Shown piece after piece: positions 22,260-32,187 of a stretch of DNA of 64,000 nt; the stretch's first letter is position 1, and each line of letters starts with the position of its first letter. The position numbers were made by a program, and so were the translations under genes. Below the pieces are notes generated by a model. That model did not search any database. It saw only the letters and a list, made by a program, of their open reading frames with translations, and was not told the origin of the DNA. The stretch comes from Couchioplanes azureus (lineage in GTDB: Bacteria > Actinomycetota > Actinomycetes > Mycobacteriales > Micromonosporaceae): positions 517,549 to 581,548 of the forward strand of contig NZ_BMQY01000004.1 of NCBI RefSeq assembly GCF_014648355.1, given 5' to 3'.

Positions 22260-24206
22260 TCAGCTGGTGACGCCGAAGACGATGCGGCCCAGGGTGTCCT
22301 CGGTACCGACGAAGCCCTCGGCCGGGCTGAAGGTGTCGCGGACGAAGTCGACGTCCGTGTCGTCCGCCGTGCCGCCGACGCCGTCCGGGCCGACGCCGAA
22401 GAGCTTGTCGAAGTTGGCGCCGCCCGCGTCCATCAGGTTGGCGGTGGCGTCGGAGTTGTCGGTGTGCCAGTTGCCGAAGAAGTGGCCCGCCTCGTGGGCG
22501 GTCACGTTGCCGACCGCCCGGCCGACGAAGGCGACCCGGTCGCTCGCGTCGGTCAGGTAGGTGTTCAGCGACGCCGGGCCGCCGGCCGGATCGCTGAGCA
22601 CGTCCTGCAGCACCAGGGCGGTCTCCTCGGTCTCGAAGTTGCCCGGGTCGATGCTCTGCGCGATGCCGATGGTGCCGACGCCGGACTCGGCGATGGTGCC
22701 GCCGATGATGACGCGGCTGACGTTCTTCTGGCCCCACGGGTCCGCGTGGTCCCGGCTGTTGAGGATCTTCAGCTTGAACCGTTTGTTCAGGCCGCTGGCG
22801 GCGAGGTCCGCCTGCAGGCTCTCGGTCACGCTCGCGACGACGGCGTCGATCAGCGCGTTCTCCTGGGCCCGCGGGATGCCCCACTTGGCGACGAAGGCCG
22901 AGAACGGGCTGAGCTGGACGTTGCCCGTACCGCCGAAGACGCCGGTGTTGACCCGGGCGCCGTCGAAGTCCAGGAAGAGCGTCTGGACGGGCTTGTCGCC
23001 CTGCAGCGGGGGCCGGTACGCCTCCACCGTGATGTCGTAGCCGCCGCTGCCCTCGGCCACGCCGAGGTAGTGCCAGCCCGCCTGGGTGGCGACGTAGTCG
23101 GTGACCGCGCGACCGCCGCCGGGCAGCTTGCTGTCCATCGGGTAGATGAAGGAGGCGTTCTGCCGAGAGCCGTGCGCCTCCCGCGGGTCGCTGTCGTAGA
23201 CCGTCAGGTACGCCGGCGCGCCCTTCACCGACGCGCCGAGCACGTCGCCGGGCTTGAGCTGCACGGCGAAGTAGTCGGTGTCCGCCGAGGTCGCCGAGAT
23301 GGTCACCGCGTACGGACCCTCGCCGGCCCCGCCGTCGCCGCTGGCCGGGTCGAACGGGTCGGCCGGCAGGCCGCTGTACGCCGCCACGACCACGTAGTAC
23401 GCCCCGTCGGCCGGGGCGCTGTACGTGAGGAAGCTGTCGAAGCCGTCCGCGTCGTCGTTGGACGCGACGATGGTGCCGTCCGGCGTGTACACGGCGACCA
23501 GCGTGTCGAGATCACCCGTGGGGGTGTCGGTGTCGACGGTGATGGTCTGCCCGGCCCGCGCCGTCAGCTTGTAGAAGTCGAAGTCGTTGGTCTTGGTGCC
23601 GGCGGAGCCGTGCGGGCCGTCGCCGATCTGGGCCTCGGTCCGGACGGCCGTGGTGCCGCTGCCGATGCCGGTCTCGCCGGCGAGCGGGATGGACCCGTCG
23701 TCCTCCGGGGTCGCCGCGCGCTCGACCGGCGAGGCCGACTCCGGGTCGAGCGAACCGAGGATCCGGATCGCCGCGTGCTGCCGGGAGCCGGTGCCGAAGT
23801 TCTGGACGAGCTGCGCGGTCGCCGGGCTCTCGTTGGAGCCGTACGTGCCGTCGGGCTCGTCCTCGTCGACGACGACCGCCGCGGCGGCCTTCGCCTCGGC
23901 CGAGGGCGCACCCTGCGCCTTGAGCCGGGCCGCGGCCTTGGCGGACGCCTGCTTCCTCAGGTACGCCGCCCAGCCGCTGTAGTCCACCTTGGACGCGTCC
24001 GGCGGCAGGGACAGGAACGGGTTGGGCCCGGCCGGCTTGGCGCCCGGGGCGGCCTTCGGCGCCACCGGGATGCCGGCGGCCAGCGAGGCCCGGTCGGCGG
24101 GGCTGAGCCCCGGTTCGGACGGTTGCGGAGCTGCTTGCGCCACGCCCGGCAGGAGTGTCGCGAGCCCGAGCACGACCGCTCCGACGGTCGCGATGCTTCG
24201 TCGCAT
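22260..24206 (-). CDS. secreted zinc metalloprotease with pre-peptidase domains
   Basis: A 648-residue secreted protein. Signal peptide to ~25 ('LLPGVAQAAPQ'), Ala-rich pro-region with Lys/Ala coiled segment (~30-110), then PPC-like beta domains containing 'DFDFYKLTARAGQTITVDT', 'TLVAVYTPDGTIVASNDDAD' and a second 'DTDYFAVQLKPGD'. The catalytic domain near ~567 has 'TAHEAGHFFGNWHTD', a metzincin-type HExxHxxGxxH zinc site, followed by 'NLMDAGG' as the Met-turn. It should degrade extracellular protein. The order of PPC-like domains before the catalytic domain is unusual, since PPC normally follows the peptidase and is removed. A hairpin terminator follows the gene. Confidence 0.85.
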   Translation of the reverse strand: MRRSIATVGAVVLGLATLLPGVAQAAPQPSEPGLSPADRASLAAGIPVAPKAAPGAKPAGPNPFLSLPPDASKVDYSGWAAYLRKQASAKAAARLKAQGAPSAEAKAAAAVVVDEDEPDGTYGSNESPATAQLVQNFGTGSRQHAAIRILGSLDPESASPVERAATPEDDGSIPLAGETGIGSGTTAVRTEAQIGDGPHGSAGTKTNDFDFYKLTARAGQTITVDTDTPTGDLDTLVAVYTPDGTIVASNDDADGFDSFLTYSAPADGAYYVVVAAYSGLPADPFDPASGDGGAGEGPYAVTISATSADTDYFAVQLKPGDVLGASVKGAPAYLTVYDSDPREAHGSRQNASFIYPMDSKLPGGGRAVTDYVATQAGWHYLGVAEGSGGYDITVEAYRPPLQGDKPVQTLFLDFDGARVNTGVFGGTGNVQLSPFSAFVAKWGIPRAQENALIDAVVASVTESLQADLAASGLNKRFKLKILNSRDHADPWGQKNVSRVIIGGTIAESGVGTIGIAQSIDPGNFETEETALVLQDVLSDPAGGPASLNTYLTDASDRVAFVGRAVGNVTAHEAGHFFGNWHTDNSDATANLMDAGGANFDKLFGVGPDGVGGTADDTDVDFVRDTFSPAEGFVGTEDTLGRIVFGVTS

Positions 24207-24284
24207 CAGGTATCCCCCTTCAGCGCGTCCGGGCCCCAGCCACGGACGGCATCCAGGACGCTACTGAAGGTCGGGATCGATATC

Positions 24285-24312
24285 CAGGTATGTCAATGAG
24301 CCTTAATACCTG
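24285..24312. promoter_or_regulatory. inverted repeat overlapping a TTGACA upstream of the metalloprotease
   Basis: CAGGTAT (24285-24291) and ATACCTG (24306-24312) flank 14 nt in a locally AT-rich stretch. On the minus strand TTGACA occupies 24291-24296 between the arms, about 85-90 nt before the start codon. It is a plausible operator over a -35 element; no good -10 was found at normal spacing. Confidence 0.4.
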
Positions 24313-24344
24313 TGGCGGCGCGCGCCCGGGTCCACTGGGGACGG

Positions 24345-25385
24345 TCAGCCGGAGACGGTCTCCAGGGCCGCGACGGCCGCGCCCCGCGCCCCCGCCATGT
24401 CGAGGTCGGGCACCAGCGCGAAGGTGGCCGCATCCTGCTGCTCGCGGCGCAGCTGGGTGTGCTCGCGCACGGTGTTGAGGAACCACTGCCGGAAGTGCGG
24501 CGCCGCCTCCACCACTCCCCCGCCGAGGAAGTACGCGGCCGGGTCGGTGAAGTTGGCCGCGATAGTGAACAGCTTGCCGATGGCCCGGGCCTGCTGCGCG
24601 AAGACGGCCAGCGCGAGCGGGTCCTCCTTCTCGCCGTACCCGCGCAGCATCTTGGCGGCCGAGGCGATCGGCTCCGCGGCGAGCGGGTGGTCCGGGAACC
24701 GGGTGAACCAGTACGGCAGCAGGTTCTTGGCGATGCCGGTGAGCGAGGCGATGCTCTCCACGTCGCCGGCGAAGCCGCAGTTGCAGACCGGCACCGGCTG
24801 GTCCTCCTCCAGCACACCGTGCAGCGGGATCTGCACGTGCCCCAGCTCGCCGGCCATGCCGGCCGCGCCGCGGATCACCTTGCCGGCCTCCACCACGCCG
24901 CCGCCCAGCCCGGTGCCGACGATCGCGGCCACCGAGGAACGGTTCGCCGCGTCCGCGCCGAAGTGCCGGTGGTGGGCGTAGAGCGCGGCCGCGTTGGCGT
25001 CGTTGTGGTAGATCACCGGCAGGCCGATGCGCGCCTGCAGGGCGCCGCGGATGTCGAAGCCGTGCCAGGACACCTGGGAGAAGTTGGTCGACCCCTTGGA
25101 GGAGATCACGCCGTCGGCGCTGGCCGGGCCGGGCGTGTCCAGGCCGACCGCGCGCACCAGGCTCAGCGGCGTGCTGGTCAGGGCCAGGATGCCGGTGAAG
25201 GCGTCGGCGAGCGCCTCCACGGCCGACTCGGGCCCCTCCTGGACCCGGCTCGGATTCTCCACGAGCCGGTCGACCAGGAACTGGCCCGTCGCGTCCAGCA
25301 CCGTGGCGTTGTTGCAGGTTCCACCGTTGTCGAGACCCACCACGACCCAGGAGGCCGGGGTCCGTACCGCGTCGATCTGATCCAC
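24345..25385 (-). CDS. ROK family sugar kinase
   Basis: A 346-residue ROK protein without an N-terminal HTH, so a kinase rather than a repressor. The ATP-binding motif is 'GLDNGGTCNNA' (DxGGT type). The sugar-binding region is 'HNDANAAALY', the phosphate loop 'IVGTGLGGGVVEAGK', and the catalytic His is in 'GELGHVQIP'. The ROK zinc motif is degenerate: 'CNCGFAGDVES' keeps only two of the usual Cys. GTG start at 25385 has TACGCT 7 nt upstream. The nearby ChvE-type ABC operon may supply its sugar, by inference. Confidence 0.85.
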   Translation of the reverse strand: MDQIDAVRTPASWVVVGLDNGGTCNNATVLDATGQFLVDRLVENPSRVQEGPESAVEALADAFTGILALTSTPLSLVRAVGLDTPGPASADGVISSKGSTNFSQVSWHGFDIRGALQARIGLPVIYHNDANAAALYAHHRHFGADAANRSSVAAIVGTGLGGGVVEAGKVIRGAAGMAGELGHVQIPLHGVLEEDQPVPVCNCGFAGDVESIASLTGIAKNLLPYWFTRFPDHPLAAEPIASAAKMLRGYGEKEDPLALAVFAQQARAIGKLFTIAANFTDPAAYFLGGGVVEAAPHFRQWFLNTVREHTQLRREQQDAATFALVPDLDMAGARGAAVAALETVSG

Positions 25386-25392
25386 GGGTCCG

Positions 25393-25398
25393 AGCGTA
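25393..25398 (-). promoter_or_regulatory. -10 hexamer of a leaderless promoter for the ROK kinase
   Basis: TACGCT on the minus strand, 7 nt from the GTG at 25385. It supports this start over the open frame extending to 25547. Confidence 0.5.
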
Positions 25399-25548
25399 CG
25401 TTCCCGGGAGCGCTCCAGCGACGGATGCGCGCGGATTGGGCGAGGCCGGCGTCCGGCCGCCGGGTGGAACGCCCGCCCGGGGGCGGCGGCACCGGACCTT
25501 TGCGACAGGTAGTGACAGACCATCGGACCGGGGCGATACTGGATCATC

Positions 25549-26598
25549 GTGACGGATCCCAGGCCGCCATGGTGGCGTGACGTCGACGACGCCGTCGCGT
25601 TGCTGGTCTCGGCGGTGAACGCCGCGGCCGCCCAGGCCGCCCGCGAAGGGTCCTATGTGGCCCCGCCCGGCGCCCCCGCGCCGAGGCGCCGACGAAATCC
25701 GGCCTCGCTGCGGCACATCGCCGAGGTGATCCGGACCCACCGGCTGGCTCCGGGCGTCACGGTCGACAAGGATGCGGTCGCCCAGGTGCTCGCCGGCGAC
25801 CACCGGATCGTCGTGGACCCGATTCCGGTCGTCGCCGTGGTGCACGCCTGCCGCCGGATCGCCCGGCGGCCCTTCGAGGTGTCGGACGCCGCGCAGATCG
25901 CGGCGGCCTCGGCACGCATCAGCGCCCTGATCGAGGTGGCGAAGGCCGCCGACGTCCGCGCGCCGCGGCTGCTGCCGGCCCGCCGGCCACCCTCGGCGCT
26001 CGCGCGCGTACGCCGCCCGAAGCCGGAGGAAGGGGAGGCGGGGCCCGACTTCGTGATCGACGCCAGGCCGCTGCGGGGCCGTGCCGGACGGCCGGTCCGC
26101 GCGGCGGTGCTGGCGGCGGTCGCCGTCGTCGCCGCTTCCCTCGGCGCACTGGTGACACTGCAGGTGGCGCCGCGCGTCGCCGGTCCGGCCGGCCCGGAGC
26201 CGGTCGCCGACCGGCCGTGCACGCAGGACACCACCGGCGACGACCTCGTCCGGCCCGAGGTGGTGGGACCGGACGACGCCGCGCAGGTGATCGAGCCGTT
26301 CCTGGACTTCGACGAGATGAACGGCTCGGCCCGCTACAACCGCTACCGCGGCCGGACCTACTACTGGGGCCGGGCCGGCTCGGACGACAACGTGCCGCGG
26401 GCCGGCGGCGCACGGATCCGCTGGCAGAAGGTCGGCGGACCGTGGCACGACTGCCCGGTGACGCTGGCGGTCGACGAGCGCGACTACGTACGGACGTTCG
26501 CGGTAGCGACCACCATCGGCGGGGAGGCGGTCCGGGTACAGATCTGCCTGTGGCGCCAGCAACCGTACCGGCAGAACTGCACCATGATCCTGTCGTGA
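25549..26598 (+). CDS. single-pass membrane protein, unknown function
   Basis: A 349-residue protein I do not recognise. Residues ~55-130 are helical ('LRHIAEVIRTHRLAPGVTVD', 'VAQVLAGDHRIVVDPIPVVAVVHACRRI') and resemble the degenerate XRE-like helix-turn-helix segments of Micromonosporaceae. This is a visual impression, not a proven match. One transmembrane helix (~185-208, 'VRAAVLAAVAVVAASLGAL') follows, then an extracellular domain with three Cys, ending in 'ICLWRQQPYRQNCTMI'. The layout, cytosolic helical domain, helix, external domain, could be a sensor. GTG start; convergent with the sugar ABC permease. Confidence 0.65.
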   Translation: MTDPRPPWWRDVDDAVALLVSAVNAAAAQAAREGSYVAPPGAPAPRRRRNPASLRHIAEVIRTHRLAPGVTVDKDAVAQVLAGDHRIVVDPIPVVAVVHACRRIARRPFEVSDAAQIAAASARISALIEVAKAADVRAPRLLPARRPPSALARVRRPKPEEGEAGPDFVIDARPLRGRAGRPVRAAVLAAVAVVAASLGALVTLQVAPRVAGPAGPEPVADRPCTQDTTGDDLVRPEVVGPDDAAQVIEPFLDFDEMNGSARYNRYRGRTYYWGRAGSDDNVPRAGGARIRWQKVGGPWHDCPVTLAVDERDYVRTFAVATTIGGEAVRVQICLWRQQPYRQNCTMILS

Positions 26599-26613
26599 CC
26601 GTGGGGCGGCCCC

Positions 26614-27864
26614 TCACCGGGTGGCGCCGGAGCGGCGCTTGGTCCAGACGTCGAAGGCCACCGCGGCCAGCAGTACCGCGCCCTTGACCAGCATGACCTG
26701 CTCGCTCGGCGCGCCGATCAGGCTCATGCCGTTGTTGATCACCCCCATGATCAGGCCGCCGGTGATCGCGCCGACCACCTTGCCGACGCCGCCCTGGACC
26801 GCGGCGCCGCCGATGAAGGCCGCCGCGATGGCGTCCAGCTCGAAGGCGTTGCCCGCGGTCGGGTTGGCCTGGTTGAGCCGTCCGGCGAAGATGATCCCGG
26901 CCAGCGCCGACAGCACTCCCATGTGGACGAAGAGCCAGAAGACCACGCTCTTGACCTTGACGCCGGACAGCGTGGCGGCCTGCAGGTTGCCGCCGACGGC
27001 GTAGATCTGGCGGCCGAAGACCGCCCGGTTGGCCATCACCGAGTACCCGATGACCAGCGCCGCCAGCAGCACCAGCACCCACGGCAGGTTGCGGAACCGG
27101 GCCAGCTGCACCACGACGAACATGAGGACCACCGCGGCCAGCGCGAGCTTGGCGACGAACAGCGACAGCGGCTCGACCGCCTGCCGGTAGCGCTGCCGGC
27201 CGGTCCGGGCGCGCCACTGGACGGCCACGACCCCGGCGACCGCCACCACCCCCACCAGCAGGCTGAAGAGGTCGGCGCCGCCGAGCACGCCGAGGCCCAC
27301 GTTGCCGAGGTAGCCGTCGGTGAAGCCGTTCGCCAGGGTGCGCACCTCGTCGGGGAACGGGCCGATGCCCCGGTTGCCGAGGATCATCAGCGTGACGGCC
27401 CGGAACAGCAGCATGCCGGCGAGCGTGACGATGAACGCGGGGATGCCGAAGTACGCGACCCAGTAGCCCTGCCACGCGCCGATCAGGCCGCCGAACGCGA
27501 GCGTCACCAGCAGCGCGAGCGGCCAGGGCACGTCCCAGTCGACCATCATCACCGCCGCGACGGCGCCGCTGGCGGCCACCAGCGAGCCGACCGACAGGTC
27601 GATGTGTCCCGCGATGATCACCAGGATCATGCCGATCGCCAGGATGAGGATGTAGGAGTTCTGCACCACGATGTTGCTGATGTTCTGCGGTGCGAGCATG
27701 TCGCCGCCGGTCAGCGCGGTGAAGAGCAGCACGATCAGCGCGAACGCGAGGTAGATGCCGCTCTGGCGCAGGTTGAGGGAGAACCGCCGCGGCGAGCGTC
27801 CCCGCGCCGGCTCCGCGGGCAGGCCGGGCGCGAGGCCGGCATCGGTGGGTGCCACGCTGGTCAC
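26614..27864 (-). CDS. mmsB: monosaccharide ABC transporter permease (MmsB/XylH-type)
   Basis: A 416-residue CUT2 permease with about ten helices. Diagnostic segments are '[21 protein letters not shown]' and '[23 protein letters not shown]', conserved across ribose/xylose/multiple-sugar permeases. The N-terminal ~30 residues are Pro/Arg-rich and cytoplasmic. The GTG at 27864 overlaps the ATPase stop (GTGA). It is the last gene of the binding protein-ATPase-permease operon. The symbol follows the ChvE-MmsA-MmsB nomenclature. Confidence 0.9.
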   Translation of the reverse strand: MTSVAPTDAGLAPGLPAEPARGRSPRRFSLNLRQSGIYLAFALIVLLFTALTGGDMLAPQNISNIVVQNSYILILAIGMILVIIAGHIDLSVGSLVAASGAVAAVMMVDWDVPWPLALLVTLAFGGLIGAWQGYWVAYFGIPAFIVTLAGMLLFRAVTLMILGNRGIGPFPDEVRTLANGFTDGYLGNVGLGVLGGADLFSLLVGVVAVAGVVAVQWRARTGRQRYRQAVEPLSLFVAKLALAAVVLMFVVVQLARFRNLPWVLVLLAALVIGYSVMANRAVFGRQIYAVGGNLQAATLSGVKVKSVVFWLFVHMGVLSALAGIIFAGRLNQANPTAGNAFELDAIAAAFIGGAAVQGGVGKVVGAITGGLIMGVINNGMSLIGAPSEQVMLVKGAVLLAAVAFDVWTKRRSGATR

Positions 27865-29408
27865 GGCGCGACCTCCGGTCCATGAACGGTCATCAGGGTC
27901 ATCAGGCCCTCCTGGGTGGCCTCGGCGCGGGGCACCTCGCCGGTGATCCGCCCCTCGGCCAGGGTGTAGATGCGGTCGCAGAGGCCGAGCAGCTCGGGCA
28001 GCTCGCTCGAGATCACCAGCACGCCCTTGCCCTCGTCGGCGAGGCGGTTGACGATCGTGTAGATCTCGTACTTGGCGCCGACGTCGATGCCGCGGGTCGG
28101 CTCGTCGAGGATCAGCACGTCCGGATCCGTGAAGATCCATTTCGACAGCACGACCTTCTGCTGGTTGCCCCCGGACAGCTTGCCGGTGAGGCTCGCGACG
28201 CTCGGCGCCTTGATGTTCATCGACCGGCGGTATCCGTCGGCGACCCTGAACTCCTCGTTGTCGTCGACCCAGCCGCGGCGGGCGAGCTTGCGCAGGGCGG
28301 ACGCGGACACGTTGCGCTTGATGTCCTCGATCAGGTTGAGCCCGTACCGCTTGCGGTCCTCCGTGGCGTACGCGATGCCGTGGTCGATCGCCTCGCGCAC
28401 CGAGCGCAGGTGGACCGGCCGGCCGTCCTTGTAGAGCCGGCCGGTGATGCCGGTGCCGTACGAGCGGCCGAAGACGCTCATCGCCAGCTCGGTGCGCCCG
28501 GCGCCGATCAGCCCGGCCAGGCCGACGATCTCGCCGCGGCGCACCGAGAGGTTCGCCCCCCGCACGATCACCCGGCCGTGCTGGGTGGGGCTGTGCACCG
28601 TCCAGTCCTCGATGCGCAGCACCTCCTCGCCGATCCGGGGCTCGCGCGGCGGGAAGCGGTGGTCCAGGTCGCGGCCCACCATCCCGGCGATGATCCGGTC
28701 CTCGGTGACCTCGTCGTCCGCGACGCTCCAGGTGGTGATGGTGCGCCCGTCGCGCAGGATGGTGACCCGGTCGGCGACGGCCATCACCTCGTTGAGCTTG
28801 TGCGAGATGATCACGCAGGTGATGCCCTGGTCGCGGAAGCCGCGCAGCAGGTCCAGCAGGTGCCGGGAGTCCTCGTCGTTGAGCGCCGCCGTGGGCTCGT
28901 CGAGGATGAGCAGGCGTACCCGCTTGGCGACGGCCTTGGCGATCTCCACGAGCTGCTGCTTGCCGACCCCCAGGTCCAGCACCTGGGTCGTCGGGTTCTC
29001 CCGCAGGCCGATGCGGCGCAGCAGGTCCGCCGCCGCGGCGTTGGTCCGGTTCCAGTCGATGAAGCCGCGGCTCGCCCGCTCGTTGCCCAGGAAGATGTTC
29101 TCCGCGATGGACAGGTTGGGCGCGAGCGCCAGCTCCTGGTGGATGACGACGATGCCGCGGCTCTCGCTGTCGCGGATGCCGGAGAACCGGCACGGCTCGC
29201 CGTCGAAAAAGATCTCCCCGTCGTACGAGCCGTGCGGGTACACGCCCGACAGCACCTTCATCAGCGTGGACTTGCCGGCGCCGTTCTCACCGCAGATCGC
29301 GTGGATCTCCCCGTGCCGCACGTCCAGGTCGACGTCCTGCACGGCCGTGACGCCCGGAAACGTCTTGGTGATGCCGTGCATCCGGAGGATGGTGCCGGCG
29401 GCGCTCAC
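27861..29408 (-). CDS. mmsA: monosaccharide ABC transporter ATP-binding protein (MmsA/XylG-type)
   Basis: A 515-residue protein with two fused ATPase domains, as in all CUT2 systems. Domain 1 has Walker A 'GENGAGKST' (~40), '[21 protein letters not shown]', Walker B '[11 protein letters not shown]' and 'ISHKLNEV'. Domain 2 has a degenerate Walker A ('GLIGAGRTE'), signature '[14 protein letters not shown]' and '[16 protein letters not shown]'. Degeneracy of the second site is normal for the family. The GTG start overlaps the binding-protein stop (GTGA), so all three operon genes are translationally coupled. Confidence 0.95.
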   Translation of the reverse strand: MSAAGTILRMHGITKTFPGVTAVQDVDLDVRHGEIHAICGENGAGKSTLMKVLSGVYPHGSYDGEIFFDGEPCRFSGIRDSESRGIVVIHQELALAPNLSIAENIFLGNERASRGFIDWNRTNAAAADLLRRIGLRENPTTQVLDLGVGKQQLVEIAKAVAKRVRLLILDEPTAALNDEDSRHLLDLLRGFRDQGITCVIISHKLNEVMAVADRVTILRDGRTITTWSVADDEVTEDRIIAGMVGRDLDHRFPPREPRIGEEVLRIEDWTVHSPTQHGRVIVRGANLSVRRGEIVGLAGLIGAGRTELAMSVFGRSYGTGITGRLYKDGRPVHLRSVREAIDHGIAYATEDRKRYGLNLIEDIKRNVSASALRKLARRGWVDDNEEFRVADGYRRSMNIKAPSVASLTGKLSGGNQQKVVLSKWIFTDPDVLILDEPTRGIDVGAKYEIYTIVNRLADEGKGVLVISSELPELLGLCDRIYTLAEGRITGEVPRAEATQEGLMTLMTVHGPEVAP

Positions 29409-30532
29409 TTCAGGTCGGCCTCGGTGTAGTAGCCGGTGTCGACGAGCTCTTTCCGGTAGTTCGTCCGGTCGACGACGACGGAGTCGAGCAGCATCGCCGG
29501 CACGATCTTCTTGCCGTTGTCGTAGTCCTTGGTGTTGTTGGTCGCCGGCGTCCGCCCCTCGAGGACCGCGTCCGCCATCTCGACGGTGGTCTTGGCCAGC
29601 GCCCGGGTGTCCTTGTAGATCGTGCTGTACTGCTCGCCCGCGATGATGGACTTCACCGACGCCTGCTCGGCGTCCTGGCCCGTGACGATCGGGTACGGCT
29701 GGCCCGCGGTGCCGTAGCCGTTGCTCTTGAGCGCCGAGAGGATGCCGATCGACAGCCCGTCGTACGGCGAGAGCACTCCGTCGACCTTCGCGCCGCCGCG
29801 GTACGTCGAGGTCAGCAGGTTCTCCATCCGGTCCTGGGCGACCTTGGCCTGCCAGCGCAGCGTCGCCACCTGGGTGAAGCCGGTCTGCCTGCTCCGCACC
29901 ACCAGGGTGCCGTCGTCCAGGTACGGCTTGAGCACGCTCATCGCGCCGTTGAAGAAGAAGGTGGCGTTGTTGTCGTCCGGCGAGCCGGCGAACAGCTCGA
30001 CGTTGAGCGGGCCCTTCGCGGGGCCCTTCGAGCCGTCGGCGTTGCGCACCTCGAGCCCGGTCAGCAGCGACGTCGCCTGCTGCACGCCGACCTTGAAGTT
30101 GTCGAAGGTGGCGTAGTAGTCCACATCGGGGCTGTTGCGGATCAGCCGGTCGTACGCGATGACCGGGATCTTGGCGGCCTTGGCGTTCTCGAGCTGCGTG
30201 GTGATCGCGGTGCCGTCGATGGAGGCGATGATCAGCAGCTTGGCGCCCTTGGTGATCTGGTTGTCGAGCTGCTGGGTCTGGGTCGGGATGTTGTCCTCGG
30301 CATACTGCAGGTCGACCCGGTAGCCCAGCGCCTCGAGCTGCTTCTTGACGTTGTCGCCGTCGCTGATCCACCGCTCGGAGGATCGCGTCGGCATGGTCAC
30401 GCCGATGAGCGCGCCCTCGGCGCCGGCGCCCGCGCCCTGGCGGTCGATCGTCTTCTCGCTGGAACCGCAGGCGGCCGACGCCGCCGCGAGCGTCAGGGCC
30501 GTGGCCACCGACGCGAGCCGGATGAGGTTCAT
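29405..30532 (-). CDS. chvE: multiple sugar-binding lipoprotein (ChvE/XylF-type)
   Basis: A 375-residue periplasmic-binding-protein-like lipoprotein. Lipobox 'LAAASAAC' (Cys ~22). The mature part reads '[20 protein letters not shown]', then '[20 protein letters not shown]', '[26 protein letters not shown]' and '[16 protein letters not shown]', the ChvE/XylF ligand-contact regions. Related proteins bind xylose, arabinose, glucose or galactose. The start at 30532 is set by AAGGAG 9 nt upstream; an in-frame ATG at 30556 lies before that site. It heads the mmsAB operon. Confidence 0.92.
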   Translation of the reverse strand: MNLIRLASVATALTLAAASAACGSSEKTIDRQGAGAGAEGALIGVTMPTRSSERWISDGDNVKKQLEALGYRVDLQYAEDNIPTQTQQLDNQITKGAKLLIIASIDGTAITTQLENAKAAKIPVIAYDRLIRNSPDVDYYATFDNFKVGVQQATSLLTGLEVRNADGSKGPAKGPLNVELFAGSPDDNNATFFFNGAMSVLKPYLDDGTLVVRSRQTGFTQVATLRWQAKVAQDRMENLLTSTYRGGAKVDGVLSPYDGLSIGILSALKSNGYGTAGQPYPIVTGQDAEQASVKSIIAGEQYSTIYKDTRALAKTTVEMADAVLEGRTPATNNTKDYDNGKKIVPAMLLDSVVVDRTNYRKELVDTGYYTEADLK

Positions 30533-30627
30533 CGTTGTTTCTCCTTGGGGGGTCATGGCGGTGGCGGACGCGCAGTGGGACGACTTTCCCGCACGTCCGA
30601 TCAGAAGTGAACAGGTCCGGACACGTT

Positions 30628-30645
30628 CGTTACCGGGGCGTTACC
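30628..30645. promoter_or_regulatory. 11-bp-spaced direct repeat upstream of chvE
   Basis: CGTTACC occurs at 30628-30634 and again at 30639-30645, one helical turn apart, about 100 nt upstream of chvE and about 110 nt upstream of the divergent DUF2252 gene. This spacing suits tandem binding of an activator or response regulator. Confidence 0.35.
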
Positions 30646-30742
30646 TAGGCGCCCGCCCGTACGAACCGCTGGTCGTCGACCGTCGCCCCGCGTGGCCGAC
30701 CCCGCGTGGCCGACACCGCGCGTCCGGTCCGCGCACGGTGCG

Positions 30743-30748
30743 TACGCT
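30743..30748 (+). promoter_or_regulatory. -10 hexamer for the DUF2252 gene
   Basis: TACGCT lies 5 nt before GTG 30754 and 8 nt before ATG 30757. A leaderless or near-leaderless message is likely; the two candidate starts differ by one residue. Confidence 0.4.
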
Positions 30749-30756
30749 CGGCGGTG

Positions 30757-32187
30757 ATGGAAGCAAGCCCGATCTCCCCGCCGCCGAACGGCCACGTCGT
30801 GTTCGACTCCGGCCAGGACGACGGCTTCACCTCGCTGCGCCGGCCCGGCCGCCCCCGCGCCGAGCGCTACGAGCTCGGCCGCTCCCTGCGCGAGCGCTCG
30901 CCCCGCTCCGACCTCGCCCACTGGACGCCCCCGCCGGACCGGGCCGACCCGGTCGCCCAGCTCACCGCGGCGCACCGGGGGCGGCTCGACTGGCTGATCC
31001 CCGTGCGGATCGGCCGGATGATGGCCTCGCCGTACGCGTTCCTGCGCGGCTCGGCGAACATCATGGCCGACGACTTCGCCACCCTGCCGTCCACCGGCAT
31101 CACGCCGGTCATCTGCGGCGACGCCCACCTGGGCAACTTCGGCTTCTACGCCTCCCCGGAGCGGGCCCTGGTCTTCGACCTCAACGACTTCGACGAGGCG
31201 CACCCGGGCGCCTGGGAGTGGGACCTGCGGCGGCTCGTGACCAGCGCGTGGGTCGCCGGCCGGCAGAACGGCTTCCGCGAGGGCGCCTGCGCCGAGGCGG
31301 TACGCCACTGCGTCCAGGAATACCGCGAGCAGATCGCCCACCTCGCCGCCCAGCCGCTGCTGGCCCGCTCGTTCGCCACCGTCGACGTCGACGACCTGCG
31401 CAAGGCCGCCAGCCGGGCGAGCTTCCGGGAGGAGATCGACCGGGCCGCCCGCCGGGCCCGGCGGCGCACCAGCGACCGGGCGCTGCCCCGGTTCACCGAG
31501 CAGCGCGACGGCACCGTCCGGCTCGTCCAGGAGCCGCCGCTGATCACCCGGCCCAGCGACACCGACCTGGAGCACCTGGCCGCGGCCCTGGACGGCTACC
31601 TGCTCACGCTGCCGCCGCACTGGGCCCGGATCCTGGCCGGCTACCGGATCGTCGACATCGCGCACAAGGTCGTCGGGGTCGGCTCGGTCGGGCTGCGGGC
31701 GTACGTGGCGCTGTGCGAGGGAAGCAGTCCCGACGACGTGGTCTTCCTGCAGCTCAAGCAGGCGAGGCGGTCCGTGGTGGCGCGCCACCAGCACGGCGCG
31801 GCGGCCTGGCACCGGCACCAGGGGCAGCGGGTCGTGGAGTACCAGCAGGCACTGCAGACGGTCAGCGATCCGCTGCTCGGCTGGACCACCGTCGGCCGGG
31901 TGCAGTACTACGTGCGCCAGTTCCGCGACATGAAGGGAGCGGTCGTCGTCGAGGACATCGACGCCTCCGCGCTGAAGGACTACGCCGGGATCTGCGGCTA
32001 CCTGCTCGCCAAGAGCCACGCCCGCACCAGCGGCGCGTCGATGATCGCCGGCTACATCGGCAGCAGCGACAAGCTCGACGAGATGCTGTGCCGGTTCGCC
32101 CGGGCGTACGCGGACCAGGTGGAGAGCGACCACGCCCGGCTGGTGGACGCGGTCCGCGCCGGAGTGCTGCCGGCGGAGCAGGCATGA
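30757..32187 (+). CDS. DUF2252 family protein (kinase-like fold)
   Basis: A 476-residue cytoplasmic protein of the DUF2252 family. It has 'ICGDAHLGNFGFYASPERALVFDLNDFDEA', which resembles the catalytic HGDxHxxN and metal-binding DxxD loops of aminoglycoside-phosphotransferase-like kinases (quoted here in two parts: GDAHLGNFG at ~128 and DLNDFDEA at ~146). 'WEWDLRRLVTSAWVAGR' follows. The biological substrate of the family is unknown. The end overlaps the PPOX gene as ATGA, so the two are co-translated. Confidence 0.85.
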   Translation: MEASPISPPPNGHVVFDSGQDDGFTSLRRPGRPRAERYELGRSLRERSPRSDLAHWTPPPDRADPVAQLTAAHRGRLDWLIPVRIGRMMASPYAFLRGSANIMADDFATLPSTGITPVICGDAHLGNFGFYASPERALVFDLNDFDEAHPGAWEWDLRRLVTSAWVAGRQNGFREGACAEAVRHCVQEYREQIAHLAAQPLLARSFATVDVDDLRKAASRASFREEIDRAARRARRRTSDRALPRFTEQRDGTVRLVQEPPLITRPSDTDLEHLAAALDGYLLTLPPHWARILAGYRIVDIAHKVVGVGSVGLRAYVALCEGSSPDDVVFLQLKQARRSVVARHQHGAAAWHRHQGQRVVEYQQALQTVSDPLLGWTTVGRVQYYVRQFRDMKGAVVVEDIDASALKDYAGICGYLLAKSHARTSGASMIAGYIGSSDKLDEMLCRFARAYADQVESDHARLVDAVRAGVLPAEQA

